From assembly GCA_949316235.1 (NCBI GenBank), contig OX438757.1, positions 10,906,657 through 10,970,656 on the forward strand: a DNA stretch of 64,000 nt. The letters run 5' to 3'. Each line of letters begins with the position of its first letter. The stretch's first letter is position 1. The position numbers were made by a program, and so were the translations under genes. The notes under the pieces are model-generated. The model worked only from the letters and a program-made list of their open reading frames with translations. It was not told where the DNA came from and searched no databases. Shown here one piece after another: positions 10,847 to 22,600 of this stretch. This DNA comes from Oegoconia quadripuncta (lineage: Eukaryota > Arthropoda > Insecta > Lepidoptera > Autostichidae).

Positions 10847-11060
10847 CATTTTAAAAGTCCGCCTGGCTAGCTACCACCATCTTATCTAAATCTGCGGCCA
10901 AACAGCAATGTTAATAGCATTGTTGTGCTCCGGTCCGAAATAAGATAGCCAGTCTTCCAAATAAGATGGGGTTTCCGGGTCAGTGCGCTACCACCTTCGG
11001 CCTCATCTTCACTTAACATTAGCTGTGATTGAGGTCAAATGCTAACCCGTGCATAAAAAA
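10847..11060 (+). repeat. SINE-B copy, head missing
   Basis: Plus-orientation body with 'ccgcctggctagctaccacc', 'atcttatctaaatctgc', 'cagcaatgttaatagcattg', the 'ccttcggcctcatcttcac' block and the 'gtgattgaggtca' end. The tRNA-like head is absent. Confidence 0.8.
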
Positions 11061-11207
11061 GAATACAAAACTTAGTAATAACAAAATAATTATTTTGGAA
11101 ATATACAATATTAAATAGGTACTAACATATTTCCTTGGATTAGAAATAAAGTTTATTTATGTTTTTTTTTTAATATATTCATGTTTGAAAAAATCTTGAC
11201 CTGCTGC

Positions 11208-11291
11208 CCCAAAATTGGAACGTGGTCTATTTGGGGGAGACCCTGTGGGGAGACCTTTGTCCTGCAGCGGACTTGCTTGATGATATGATGC
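11208..11291 (+). repeat. LINE-R 3' end, degraded
   Basis: 'ttgggggagaccctg' and 'ggagacctttgtcctgcagc' followed by 'ttgatgatatgatg' match the LINE-R terminal block with several substitutions. Confidence 0.55.
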
Positions 11292-12409
11292 TATCATCAT
11301 ACCCTATGCCTCTTTTCACTTGCCAGTAGGCCGGCAGGTTACCTCCCTCTTATAACCTACAGGCTTGTGTGGCATTTCTTCCTGCCCTCATAATCTGTGA
11401 CGAAGTGTTGATAGAACCTCTGGGAAGTTGCAGATGATGAATGGATAGCAGTTATCACTGGCCACAAGATGAGTTGCTTGCTGGTTTGTTTATTTTTTAT
11501 TAATTTTTAACAAACATAATGCACTTGTGATATGTGAGAGATTCTAAGTGCTGCCTTAATTATGGGTTACTACAACATATGTAGTAAAAAGTAAATATAA
11601 TTATCAAACGTATATAACGTTATACATAAAAAGTTATGTATGTATTTTCTCAAATTTACAAACGAACTCCCAAAAAATATCACAAAAGCGGTAAGTAACA
11701 TATTGGTTGTGCTTTACTATCCGCGAGTAATCTGGTCGAAAATGTGTGCAAATAGAAATAGATATATTGTTTATGGCGACTTCGCCAAATTACTTTATTT
11801 GCTCTGAATCCTCATCATCGTAGAAGAGTGCCTAAATTAGTCTTTGGCTAGATTTTCTTTCAAAATGGGGTGGCGAGTACGCCGCCGCAGTTTACATGCT
11901 GATATTTATATTTTCCAAGAAGTGGGGAGACTCAAAGCTAATTGTTAGTTGTCTGTATTTTTAAAGCGCGCTATAATTTTCGCGTTTGCCGGTGCCTTAA
12001 GCCTTAATCAGAGACGTAGGCAACCAGTAAGCCGCGTGCTCCCACGCGCTTAACGTAGAGACCGTGAATCCCGTGATTACGTGGTGGGTGTGCTGAGTGT
12101 GCTCTGAGCTTATAATGCTGACTTAACACAGTTACTGACACCGCGTGACATATTGTTACCGAGACACAGACAGACAGATTGTATGACAGAGGCTGACGAT
12201 TAATAGTTACAGAATTTTGAAGGCAAGGGCGGATCCAGGAGGTGGGCTGGGCATCATGACCTGGGTCTTCGTCAACCACTGCTAATTTTTCCTAAAATAT
12301 ACTTTAGCTTGATTTTTTAAACATGCTCGATTAAATATTCATTTACAGATTCAATTTACATTATTTATAAAACCATATAAGTATGAATACCGAAAAACCA
12401 TACCATAAA
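11292..12409. other. No recognisable gene
   Basis: A minus-strand frame at 12004-12279 is open and moderately GC-rich but shows no domain. The rest is AT-rich unassigned sequence. Confidence 0.35.
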
Positions 12410-12588
12410 ATGTATTCTAAGACACTGCAGCGCAGGGATCGAACGATTCTAACGACACCTTGTATTTCGAAAGCGGTCAAGCCATTTAGGCTACAGGAGG
12501 TTACATCTATATAATCTATATACATACATACATACATATACTCGACAAACATTACCCCCCTTCCTTGGGCAGTCGGGTAAAAATGCAT
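12410..12588 (+). repeat. Repeat D copy
   Basis: Ordered blocks 'ataaaatgtattctaa', 'cgattctaacg.cacc', 'ggctacaggag', a short tandem of 'catacata', and 'ccttgggcagtcggg' are shared with 42213-42425 and 60998-61175, and in opposite orientation with 27338-27545. Confidence 0.65.
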
Positions 12589-13018
12589 ATCATTGCTGGG
12601 GCCTCACACAAACATACAACCCCTCGACGGTTCTGATTAGCCCTTGTTTGAAATCTTTCACTTTATTTTTGTGACGTCATCGACCAGAGACAAAGCAATC
12701 CGTGTTACCTAAAACGGATGAGGAAGCACCCAAAACACGCCGATCTGTTTGAAATTTTTCTATATTATTCATACGAGTATTTAAACAATGATTTTGACAG
12801 TTATGAAAAAAAAAATGATTAATAAGAGAGTACCTTTGGAGTTTTTCGGGTTAAAAACATGCTAGAAGTCCGGTTTTTTATTTTCATTTGTTAATTGATT
12901 ACGTTGCTAAAAAGTCCACAATGTGTTAATAAATACGTAATATATGCTTCATATTTATAATACTGAAAAAAATAATATTAAATATAAATATTTTTGACAC
13001 TTAGATGCACCAATTATT

Positions 13019-13314
13019 TAGTCCCGAACTAGGTAGAGCCCATACTATGGATACTAATAACGGATAAATATTATAGGTAATAAACACAATGACTCGGGAA
13101 AGAATGTTCGTATTTGTCACACAAACATTTACAAATACAATACAATACAAATACACTTTATTACACAACAGAAAAGAAACACAGTTTCAGAAAAGTGATA
13201 AAAATAGAATGTACAATTTGACGACCTTATTACTAAAAGCCATTTACCACGGGATTCGAACCCGCAACCGTTGGCTTCGAAAACAAAGTAACTCCCATTA
13301 GACCAATCGGCCTC
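13019..13314 (-). repeat. SINE-A copy split by a LINE 3' end
   Basis: The complement carries the SINE-A head ('gaccaatcggcc' at the right end), the B-box ('cgggattcgaacccgc') and, beyond the insert, the body ('atactatggatactaataac'). The copy is interrupted at 13133-13240. Confidence 0.8.
13133..13240 (-). mobile_element. LINE-T 3' end inserted in SINE-A
   Basis: This 108-bp insert begins on the plus strand with an (AATAC)n run and 'aaatacactttatta', the complement of an AATAAAG-type LINE 3' end. It is flanked by the 7-bp duplication CATTTAC at 13126-13132 and 13241-13247, which is the expected sign of target-primed insertion. Confidence 0.8.
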
Positions 13315-13834
13315 CGAATAAATAGAGGGACTGGATTACCTACATTAAATAGTGGGTATATAGATGAGTATAATACCTACTCAACTGTGAATTCTGTCAC
13401 AGCTTAGCGCAAATTTCTTAAAGGTCAAATCTCTCAACATTATGTTGTTAGTAGAAAGTTATACTTAAGCCTTTTCAGCTTTACCAACGTTTTCATAAAG
13501 CAAATTGTATTGGGGGTGTCGAGGGAGAAAACGTTTTTAATTCGATAAAGTTTTATCAAATTAGTTCATAGGTATCTATCTACATAAATGATAGTCAACA
13601 ACCTCGCCACGCAAATAAGCTGGGATAACGGGAAATTGGGTCATGAAGGTACTAATATTACGGAATATTTACGAGTTCCGACTCACGCTATTTTCCAAAT
13701 AGTAGAATGGTTTACGACAAATAATTTGTTACTAAATGAGAAAAAACTAAATGTGTTAAATTTGTACTGCCTAATATCAGGTAGGCGCCCACAAATATAA
13801 TAAAAAATGACACTCTAGACCTTGTTGATTCTTC

Positions 13835-13949
13835 AATACAATACAACACAACACCACACAACACATTCAACACAACACAATACAATACAAATACACTTTA
13901 TTGTACAAAAGAAAAGAAAATACAGTTGCAGAAAAGTGGTAAGAATAGA
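13835..13949 (-). mobile_element. LINE-T 3' end inserted in the LINE ORF2 remnant
   Basis: The same family and orientation as 13133-13240: CA-rich pentamer repeats, then 'caaatacactttattgtac'. It is flanked by ATTCTTC (13828-13834) and ATTCTAC (13950-13956), a 7-bp target duplication with one change. Removing it restores the reading ...DSSTVVLG.... Confidence 0.8.
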
Positions 13950-14423
13950 ATTCTACTGTAGTTTTGGGCATTACTTTGGACGCCAAACTACAATGTTGTC
14001 CTTATATCCATAAATTGGCGAAGAGGCTCAGCTCTGCAGCATATGCATTAAAGAAACATAGACAAAAATCATACGTAAATACTGCTAGATTATTGTATTT
14101 TCTTTAGTTTTAGTTATTTCCCTAGCCTGATGTATACGTCATCCTGCTGTGGGAAAATGACGCGGATATAAATACAATCTTTGTTTTACAGAAACGACCG
14201 GTTCGCGCAATGAGACCTGCAGTGTCACTTAGAGATAGGTTTAAAGGTACAATATTCTAATCTTTTCGTCACAGTATATTTTTGAAAATCTAATATATAT
14301 AAAAAAATATAGCATCATTTAGGAAAATTTGTGATAAACATGATGTCAATATAAGAAATAAAGATAAACTTGCAGGTCACATAAGGCGCCTCCGCAAAGT
14401 CAGTAATTCATTCAAAGGGTTAT

Positions 14424-14526
14424 TCAAATTCAAATACTCTTTATTGCACAATTAACAAAAGCTACATGAAGAATACAGCGTACATCATTAATCGCACAAA
14501 AAGGCGGCCTTATCGCTAACAGCGAT
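14424..14526 (-). mobile_element. LINE-Q 3' end inserted in the LINE ORF2 remnant
   Basis: A 103-bp insert starting 'tcaaattcaaatactcttta' and ending in the 'aaggcggccttatcgctaac' region, flanked by GGTTAT at 14418-14423 and 14527-14532. The same tail occurs at 29246-29355 and 44752-44812. Confidence 0.75.
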
Positions 14527-14925
14527 GGTTATGTACCTATACGCTTTTTCAATAAGGTTCCTGTTGATATACAAAATCTTCCTTTCAATAAATTTAAAGA
14601 TAATATAAAACAGAAACTTATTAAGAAAGCATATTATAAAATATCAGACTATTTAGATGATAAACATCTAGGTATGGACATAACCAGCTCGTTCACATGC
14701 CAGGCTATTTCACAATTAATAATGTAATATCATTGTGCTCTTTTGTAATATAAAAACCTGTTTTTGAAAAGAGCAACCCCTCGAGTTTCTTGCTTGTTCT
14801 TCTCAGGGGAAAATTTCAGGGGAAAATTGCCTTTGGAACAATCAGTAGCTTAAAAAATTTTACTGTTTTAAATGACTATTTTAAGTGTACCCTGTGTACG
14901 TATAAAGTAAAGCATGTTTGACTTT

Positions 14926-15329
14926 GACCATTTTTCTTTTAGATAGGTATATAACACTGCCATATTAAACACAAAAATTTCTTGTAAGTATATAGTTATA
15001 GCATATGTCCAGAAGTGCATTCTGGAGAAAAATAAATCTTTTTAGTATCACTTTTTCAATCCGTCTATCTGTCCGTGTGTCAGGATATTATCAAGTTCAA
15101 ATTAAAATCTAATGTATTACGTAGACCGTACCTAAACCGTTGCCTATGATCTCATTTTGTTGTAAAAATTTCAAATTTTCGGTGTAAAGTAATAAAAAGG
15201 GAATTGATACCTTAGTTCATCAGACATTCGACAGGTCAGCACGGTAATAACAGCAGGTTTGCAATGGAGTGGCCATTGCTTCAAAATAGCCATGCCAGTG
15301 GTTCAAAATACCAATAATTTTATATTTAA
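14926..15329. other. No recognisable gene
   Basis: AT-rich, with no supported feature. Confidence 0.4.
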
Positions 15330-15560
15330 GAATAAGAATAAGAATAGTTTATTATGAACGCCACAACACGACGCAAAAACAAAGAAGTAGTAAATTATAG
15401 CTAAAACAGAAATACAATTATGAAGAAGATCCCGACAATGCTGTCACGTGTTGCGGCGTGCACAAATGGGTTAGCACTCAGCTCATGCTGCGACGAATGA
15501 CAGCGCTGGTTTTCAGTGCCCCCAAATGGCCAGTGACGCACGGACGCCACGTGAGGTACA
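15330..15560 (-). repeat. LINE 3' end with AAGAAT-type tail
   Basis: An (AAGAAT)n run followed by 'agtttattatgaacgccac' reads on the minus strand as an AATAAA-bearing LINE 3' end. The GC-richer sequence to 15560 would be its 3' part. No protein motif was recognised. Confidence 0.45.
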
Positions 15561-16542
15561 ATAATGAGCAGAATAATAATAAATAATTATAGTCAGGTTA
15601 GTGTATGTATGTATTTCAACAGCTAAGGTGAGCAACGAAATAAAATGAAAATCATTTATTCATGTAGGCAATGCAATATGCACTTATGAACGTCATTTGT
15701 TTTTTAAACTACCACTAGCTCGGAACGCGACCACTACTGAGAAGAGCTAGCGAGAAACTCAGAGGGTTTGTCTCTTTTCAATCAATCATTTACAATCAAG
15801 AAAGGTTACAACCATTTTTATGTATCGTGCAGAGGAGCCGTTTAATCCCATGGATTAGTTTCATTAATGTAGTCTAAAATTTTGTAATATCCCTTTTTAC
15901 ATAATTTTTGTTTTATAATAGTTTAAATTTATTAAGCGGAGATTCCGTATATCCATGGGAACCTTGTTGTAGAAGCGCACACATTGACCTCTGAATGACT
16001 TACTAACTTTACTAAGTCTACTAAAAGGTACAGCTAATTGATTTTTGCTCCTTGTATTGACAGCAGTCCAACTTTTAAATTTAAAAAATGGTAAGTCATT
16101 TTATCAACGCAAAATTCCTAATTCTACAGCTGGACTTAGCCCTGTCACATATAGCACCTAAGGTGTTTCTTTCTTATTCAATTAACATTAATTCATTCAA
16201 AAACCAGCCATAAAACAAGTCGGTGTCTCGCAATTAGGGTTTCATGCCTTATCGTTATTATTGAACTTTTACAGTCAGAATATTACTTTATATATGAATG
16301 TATTTTTAATTTATGTATGTTTGTTTTTGAGTTTTGAAAGTGAAATGTGTGGTTATATTATTCAGATAAAATATCCTTATCCAAATAATATGTATACTAC
16401 CAAAGCTATCCAACCATTTTAATTCTAGCTTCAGGCGACCTCAGGGCAGGCTTTTTCCTCGAAGGCTCAGCCTGGCGTTGTTGCTGGGCAGGTAGGAGAG
16501 CTTGAGGCGATACACTTGTTGTAATTATGTGAATAGATACTT
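15561..16542. other. No recognisable gene
   Basis: Mostly AT-rich. A GC-richer patch at 16430-16510 ('ggctcagcctggcgttgttg') has no recognised identity. Confidence 0.35.
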
Positions 16543-16775
16543 TTCGCCCGCGGCTGTGCTTGCGTTGAGTAACTTTATCGCTGATATGTTTAATTTGTTT
16601 ATCCAGCGAGAACTACTCAGTTTAGCGGAATAAATCCTATTTTTTAATCCACGGTATGCTCTATCTATATTCGAAATTTCATCCAAATCTATTCATCCGT
16701 CTCGCCGTGAATGAGCAACAAAATAACAAATAAACTAACAAACAATTCAAACTTTCGCATATAATATTACGTAGA
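16543..16775 (+). repeat. Repeat K copy
   Basis: Ordered blocks 'cgcccgcggct', 'ataactttatcgc'-like, 'gaactactcag', 'tcatccaaatc.attcatccg', 'cgccgtgaatgagcaac' and 'aactttcgcat.taatatta'. Further copies, all in the same orientation, lie at 35062, 38822 and 54631. This is a dispersed noncoding repeat widespread in Lepidoptera. Confidence 0.65.
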
Positions 16776-17137
16776 TAATAGTTTTAATTTTCTATTACTA
16801 TTATGTAACATATTAATGTTCAATATAGGTTTCTGTTATATTAACTTAATAAATTGTTTAGATAACCACCATGCGTTTAAAAAATATTTCTGATTGGCTA
16901 TATTAGGTACGTACCTGCCAAAATTCCTACTTATAAAAAAAAAAATCTTTATTGCAGGAACTTATTATTGTTTAGCGTATAAAACCTCTTTTACAGATAG
17001 ATGCATAAAGTAAACTCCAAATATATCTTTAAGATACTTTTAATATAAAGTTACAGTTTATTGACTATAAAAGTTCACTTATAAGACCAATATTGGTAAA
17101 GAACCTAATTATATAAGCCCGACTCGATTCGGTCTGG

Positions 17138-17868
17138 TTTTTTTTATGCACAACGTGTGAGCACTTGGCCTCAATCACACATGAAGGGCAATTCTCGTAA
17201 TATCTCTTATTACAATTACAGTCAAAATTCAGTTCGGATCTAGTGTCGATCTCCAAATGTCAAATACGTCATTCTCGTACTACAATATAAAGGTTTGTAA
17301 TGTGATTATATCGAAATGTGATCGAAAGTTGAACAAAGATTTTAACATCAAGTTCGAGATTAAAAAAATTTACAGTTCGTCAAATATGCGCTTGCTTCCT
17401 TCTATTTATTCTCCTTCACATTTGTCAAAAAACTACTTATATCACTTCAGCTGGGCAATACTGAACAATTAATAGTGAGAGCTTTGTTCAACTTTCGATC
17501 ACATTTCGATATAATTACATTACGAATCTTTATATTTAATGTCGTATTTGACATTTAGGAGATCGAGTCTGGATCCGAACTGAATTTTGACTGTAATTGT
17601 AATACGAGATATTACGAGAATTGCCCTTCTGATGTTAAGTGAAGATGGGGCCGAAGGTAGAAGCATAATGACCCGGAACCCCATCTTATTTGGGGAACTG
17701 GTTATCTTATCTCTGACAACCGGAACAAAGCTATTAACATTGCTGTTTGGCGGCAGATTTAGATAAGATGGTGGTAGCTATCCAGGCGGACATTTAAAAT
17801 GCCCTACCACCAACCAAACCGAGTACTAAACATGTACCCCGTTGGGAATCAAATCCGCGACCTATTTT
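17138..17868 (-). repeat. SINE-B copy split by a foldback element
   Basis: 17138-17182 is the SINE-B 3' end and 17630-17868 the rest of the body and the head-proximal part ('gataagatggtggtagct', 'ccgagtactaaacatgtacc'). They are contiguous in intact copies such as 41621-41952, so the sequence between them arrived later. Confidence 0.8.
17183..17629. mobile_element. Foldback/MITE element with 150-bp terminal inverted repeats
   Basis: Left arm 17183-17338 ('gaagggcaattctcgtaat' inward to 'gaaagttgaacaaag') and right arm 17482-17629 are near-perfect complements separated by about 143 bp. No transposase is present. The two frames of about 60 codons that overlap the arms are by-products of the symmetry. 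The target duplication is unclear (CTGA or ATGA at the edges), so the superfamily is left open. Confidence 0.85.
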
Positions 17869-18374
17869 GAATGAAACTATGAATTTGAGGACAGACATTC
17901 TTTGACAGAATCATACGGCGAAATGGCGAACGTTCAAACATATTTCTCATTGTCAATATCCATTTTCGGCGGGACTGTAGGGCTTGAATGTGCCCCTCGA
18001 AGTATTTATTGGAAACATTCAAACTATTTACTTGAGTAGGTATCTATGTATATTTGTTCAGTACTCCCACTCAAATTCGTCTTCCGTTCTTAGAAGTGAT
18101 TCAATTATTATTCTCCTACGTGATTGAATAAATAAGATTTCAAATAAATAGGGTACTTAAATTACTCAAACCACCTAACAGTCTAGGTATACAGGGTGTC
18201 TACGGGTCAATGGCCAATCGATAAATTATTTTCTTTCTAAATAAAGTAATTAAAATTTGTCTTAAACGATTGATGCGCTATTTTGAACTTAGAAAGTCAA
18301 TTACCTAAACATAGTTTCGTGTGAGATGAGAGAACAACTGGCTGGCTACGGGTTTTATGTTTTATTGAAACTAA

Positions 18375-18692
18375 GGACCATCGGTGGCTCAGCGGTTAGG
18401 ACGCGGTCTTCCAATTTGGGAGGTCCGGGTTCGATTCACAGATAAGCCAATGTACCAATGACTTTTTAAATTTAATTTAATTACTTATGTGCATTTATAC
18501 GACTGCTCTTAAACAGTGAAGGAAAACATCCTGAGGAAAACTGCATATCTGAGAAATAAAAATTCAAAGGCATGTTGAAGTCGCCAACCCGCATTGGGCC
18601 AGCGTGGTGGACTATGGCCCATACTCCCTCATATACGAGGGAAGGCCTATATCCCAGCAGTGGGATGTTTATGGGCTGATGATGATGATGAT
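18375..18692 (+). repeat. SINE-C copy, full length with target duplication
   Basis: tRNA-like head 'atcggtggctcagcggttag' (A-box) and 'gtccgggttcgattc' (B-box), a body with 'gtgaaggaaaacatcctgag', a LINE-derived 3' end ('ttgggccagcgtggtggac', 'cccagcagtggga') and a (GAT)n tail. It is flanked by GAAACTAA at 18367-18374 and 18693-18700, a perfect 8-bp duplication pointing to a relatively young insertion. Confidence 0.9.
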
Positions 18693-18700
18693 GAAACTAA

Positions 18701-19894
18701 CGACATACTGAGGTGTCAATGTTTTTCGATAAATTTAAGAAAATGGCGCTAGTGCTCAAGTCCATTGCACGCAGCAAATACTAATTCGATATACGAATGT
18801 TCAGGTTTAGGAGATATCGTTTCTAGCCCGAAATGAGACATCTTTGTTCTACGATACCAAAATATATAAAAAAAATTGATCTTCAACATACAGATGATGA
18901 CGATCAGCCCGATGACATAATAATTTTGTATGGGAGAGTCAAATTTCTTTGTAAATATTTACAAAAGTCCTATAAAGAATTGTGGCGTAGAGGAATTCTT
19001 TTTCCGCAACGCGGGTTCGCGTAGTGCATTTTATTTTATTTCAATTGCGTACTAAACTCACATAATATATATATGTAGACATAATAGTTATACTAATAGT
19101 GGTTTTCTAGAGAGAGGAAGCTATATATTAGCAATGACGTAAAGCTGTTGATGTAGTCAACACTTGTTCCGTTTAAGTGTACACGATTGAAATCTGTTCT
19201 CAAAGCCTTAGTGTGGGGAGCAATCCACCAGGAGATTGTAGATTTTATCATCTGCCTAAGTCATTTAGCTTAACACAAAACGCGCGGCCTCAGCCAGTGT
19301 GCGATATGTCGCGTTCACTTTATGTGAAATTTGTTTCCAGTATAAGCAGGTAGTCAAGAAGTCAAAAAGTTTTATTTCATAGAATATAATAAAATATTAC
19401 ATTTTGTAAATTAATGAGTTGCTCTTTTAATGTAGGTTTTGGGTTACAATTGGCGACAAAACAAGGAAACAATTTATATGCTCCCAGCTTTCTCATTTTG
19501 TGGTAGTTTCTCTGACTGTGGTACTTCTAAGGGAACTTGGAGAACCACAAGGGAAAAACTTTCTTTACGTGACACACCCATATTCAGGTGAACTGGAGAG
19601 GAGTACAACGAACAAGTACTAATTGTTCAGTACAGAACATACAATTATGTCAATGGTTGTCTGTGAACAACCTTATTTTATATGTTTGCTCGCACTCTTC
19701 GTTTTGGATATGAACAGGTGCTCGTTGAGTGAAATAAATTATTAATATCAAAAATTCAAATTGCTTATTTATTTAACAGTAATCGGGATCGGATTAAAAA
19801 ATACAGACTTTTTTTAACAGGGTGCCTACTTACCTACCACTTAAACATGACAGGTGCGGTAAAGTACAGTCCATGCAAAACTTAAGCGAGAACT
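18701..19894. other. No recognisable gene
   Basis: The 63-codon frame 18833-19024 lacks any motif. Nothing else is recognised. Confidence 0.4.
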
Positions 19895-20038
19895 ACATTA
19901 GGCTGACGTCTGTACACGTCGGAACCGATTTTATGTGTCGGCTGATAAGCACAACTGTGTGGAGCTACATTAGATCCACGTCCCACGACTCAACTCTACA
20001 TATAGTAGACGGCACAGACGTGTGCGTCGGCTTAATGT
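19895..20038. mobile_element. Candidate MITE, about 144 bp
   Basis: Imperfect terminal inverted repeats: left 'acattaggctgacg' and right 'cgtcggcttaatgt', with further complementarity around 'gtctgtacacgtc'. The 72-codon frame across it is incidental. Confidence 0.5.
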
Positions 20039-20040
20039 AA

Positions 20041-21534
20041 TGAAATGAAATATATTTATTTGCACAAATATGGTATGTACAGATGAAAGTATTTAGTTAG
20101 AAGTATCTCATATTTAGGCGTATTAAACGACGGTCTTATAAAAAAATAAAAAAAAGTAATTGAAATGTAACTACCTACTTTAAATAATTTGACATTCTTA
20201 TAAAAAAAGGTTGATGAGTTTTCTACGAGTAAGCTAATAATAATTCTTATAATTAATGTCTTGATTGCTCTCTTGTCGATGATATATTTAATTAAATAGG
20301 TATAGCACTTGCCCTTTCTATATAAATTATAACATTTCAATGAGGTCCTTAAATATTTGAGACCCAATAATTATAATGCTCAATAGCTACAGGAAAATTA
20401 ATCATTAGACAGACATAGCGGACGAACGAGGCCATCATTGACAAAGTTTGAATTTATTTTAAACTAAACTCCATGAAACCTACCGAAACTGAATAATTTG
20501 AATACATGTTAATAATTGGATGCAGAATAATATTAACTTGACTACGTCAGTAAGGAATAACCACGAATATTATAGTTTAAATTCCTCTGGGTAAATATTA
20601 TCATACTCAACATCGCTGAGCGAAATGGTTGAGGATCTCTGGTCATATTATAACATTAATCCATTATTAATATGAAGGGTGCGGTGCGATTAATGAAACG
20701 CTATAATTTACGAGCTGATAATGTGGACAATGTTATTGACCGGGTAATGTTTTTCGAAGGTGATATTTCTCACAAGTGAGGGCTTACCACGAAGAGTTGT
20801 ACGTAGCATTGACTAAATTTATGTTGTATTTTGAATTAAATGTATCGAACTTGTCACCTACGTAGCTTTGATGAAATGTTGTTTCAGAAACCATAAGCCA
20901 GATATGGCAACTGCCTCGAAATCACATTATGTGAGTTTTTCGTACTTACGACGTGAACTCATATTGTTCATGTGAAGTTTGTAAAGCATTTAAGTACACT
21001 CTGTATAATATTTAATATGATTAAACTTTAAGTTACTTGTAACGTCGTATGAAATGACATTCACAAATCTCGGCCCAAGGACAGATCACGACTTGAATAA
21101 TGTTCTGTAATAAAGTCACGATCTCTATTTAAAACCAGTTGAAAAGGGATAACATGTAATGTATTCATATTTTTCCGGCCAGAAAATAGTAGTAGATAGG
21201 TAATACTCAGACCTGAGAGTCGTTTTGTTACATCGTCCCAAATATATTACAAAAACACATGCAAAGATACAAAATAATATGTAACATACATAGCTAAGGT
21301 CTTATCGTTATCAACGATTTCAACCACACGACCTCGGTCAAAAAATCTATGAAGAGTTCTGATTGGATTCTATAAAAATTAGGTCGATGAAAAAATTTAT
21401 TCGTATTTTATATACAAATTTTGTGTTCTTTTGTGATTAATGCAGTAGGTGTAGGTATCAATCATATATTACATGTATATAAAATTAGTGACTACCTGAA
21501 TGACAAACACGCTTGGTGTACTTCGACCAGTTCC
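20041..21534. other. No recognisable gene; possible LINE tail at left
   Basis: 'gaaatgaaatatatttattt' at about 20041-20062 resembles a minus-orientation LINE tail. The remainder has no supportable feature. The 103-codon minus frame 20056-20367 is AT-driven. Confidence 0.35.
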
Positions 21535-21789
21535 CCAAAATTATAAAATTGTATTAGTTATATATTTTATTTAAAAAAACAACAATGATCGTGTGGGTTT
21601 CTTGCGCCGCTTCTTTTCCCACAGATGATTTCCCTTTCCGAATCGGTAGTAGCTTGGACATACCGACTGACAGATAAATGCAATAAACCTTTTTTATTTC
21701 CAGTAGATTTAAATTGACATTCAACAAATGATATCATGTATCTTACGTTGAAATAAATGCTTGAAGTTTGAAGTTTGAAGTTTGATATA
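21535..21789 (+). repeat. LINE-S 3' end with TTGAAGT tail
   Basis: It starts 'ccaaaattataaaattgta', passes 'gggtttcttgcgccgcttct' and 'cagtagatttaaattgacat', reaches AATAAA ('gaaataaatgctt') and ends in (GAAGTTT)n. It is shared with 24918-25082, 53512-53740 and, inverted, 57750-58009. Confidence 0.8.
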
Positions 21790-22259
21790 CAGCGTGTAAT
21801 TGAAGGTGAAACCACTCCTGTTGATCAACAATTTCCATCTTGTTTATTAAAAAAAGTAGTTGGAGTTTGTAAAGTCGAAAAATTTTCATTGAAACTTGAC
21901 TCATGAAAAGTTGTTGGTAAAAAGGAATGGACTCGTCTGTTCGAACATGATATGCATGACTCAATTACATCCTGTATAATAAAAGTTAGGTAAGTACAGT
22001 CGAACGCACTATACATAGTCCAGTAAAAATACGTAATTTTTGTGGTGTAAGTTCCCATAATCTTCCTGATATTATGTAGAAGGATGGAGTACCCATCAGT
22101 AATAGAACATAAATGTTTTTTAACCACATATAGGTATAGTATAGGTTTTTTAAGTTAATTTATAACTTAATATTATTATTTAAGTTATAACACCTATATG
22201 TATACAATATTAAACTAAAGTTACCATAGTGAACTTCATTGAGCAGTAGAAGATACTAA

Positions 22260-22405
22260 GGTCCGTATTAATAAATCGTTCTTGAGATTGAGATCGCGTC
22301 TCAGTCTCAAGACCATTTTTTCTGATGCTGTTTTAATATGCAACAGATTTTCCAACGTCAACTTGAGGCCATGTCAATCTTGAGAACGGTTTATTAATAC
22401 GGACC
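22260..22405. mobile_element. PIF/Harbinger-like MITE, 146 bp
   Basis: Termini 'ggtccgtattaataaa' and its complement 'ttattaatacggacc' are flanked by TAA on both sides, the 3-bp duplication typical of PIF/Harbinger. Sub-terminal 'ttgagattgagat' blocks are also mirrored. A larger relative is at 56361-56692. Confidence 0.8.
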
Positions 22406-22600
22406 TAAGATCTCCTAAGTCAATTTTCTAAAAAAAATATCAATGGCTACTTTATATTTTCTAAAAATAGTTTAAGTCGTGAAGTTTTTCATAAAACAAA
22501 GAGTTATTTATCAATTTTTTTTTGAAAATAGTTACAGGAATTCTAATTATATTCCCCGACGCAATGACATTCATATCGGTAATTTTCATCTAATAATACC

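Larger units (their letters stand above)
13570..14925 (+). pseudogene. LINE ORF2 C-terminal remnant (CR1/Jockey-like), twice interrupted
   Basis: Plus-strand fragments fall in the order of a non-LTR reverse transcriptase C-terminus: 'IVEWFTTNNLLLNEKK' (13588-13800), 'DSS' then 'TVVLGITLDA' joined across an insert, 'LAKRLSSAAYALKK', 'ILLWENDADINTIFVLQKR', 'DVNIRNKDKLAG', 'RRLRKVSNSFKG', and after a second insert 'RFFNKVPVDIQNLPFNKFKD' and 'KKAYYKISDYLDDK', ending at TAA 14725-14727. Stops and frameshifts break the frame, so it is inactive. The 3' untranslated tail, also seen at 60662-60845, runs to about 14925. Clade assignment is from motif memory. Confidence 0.8.
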
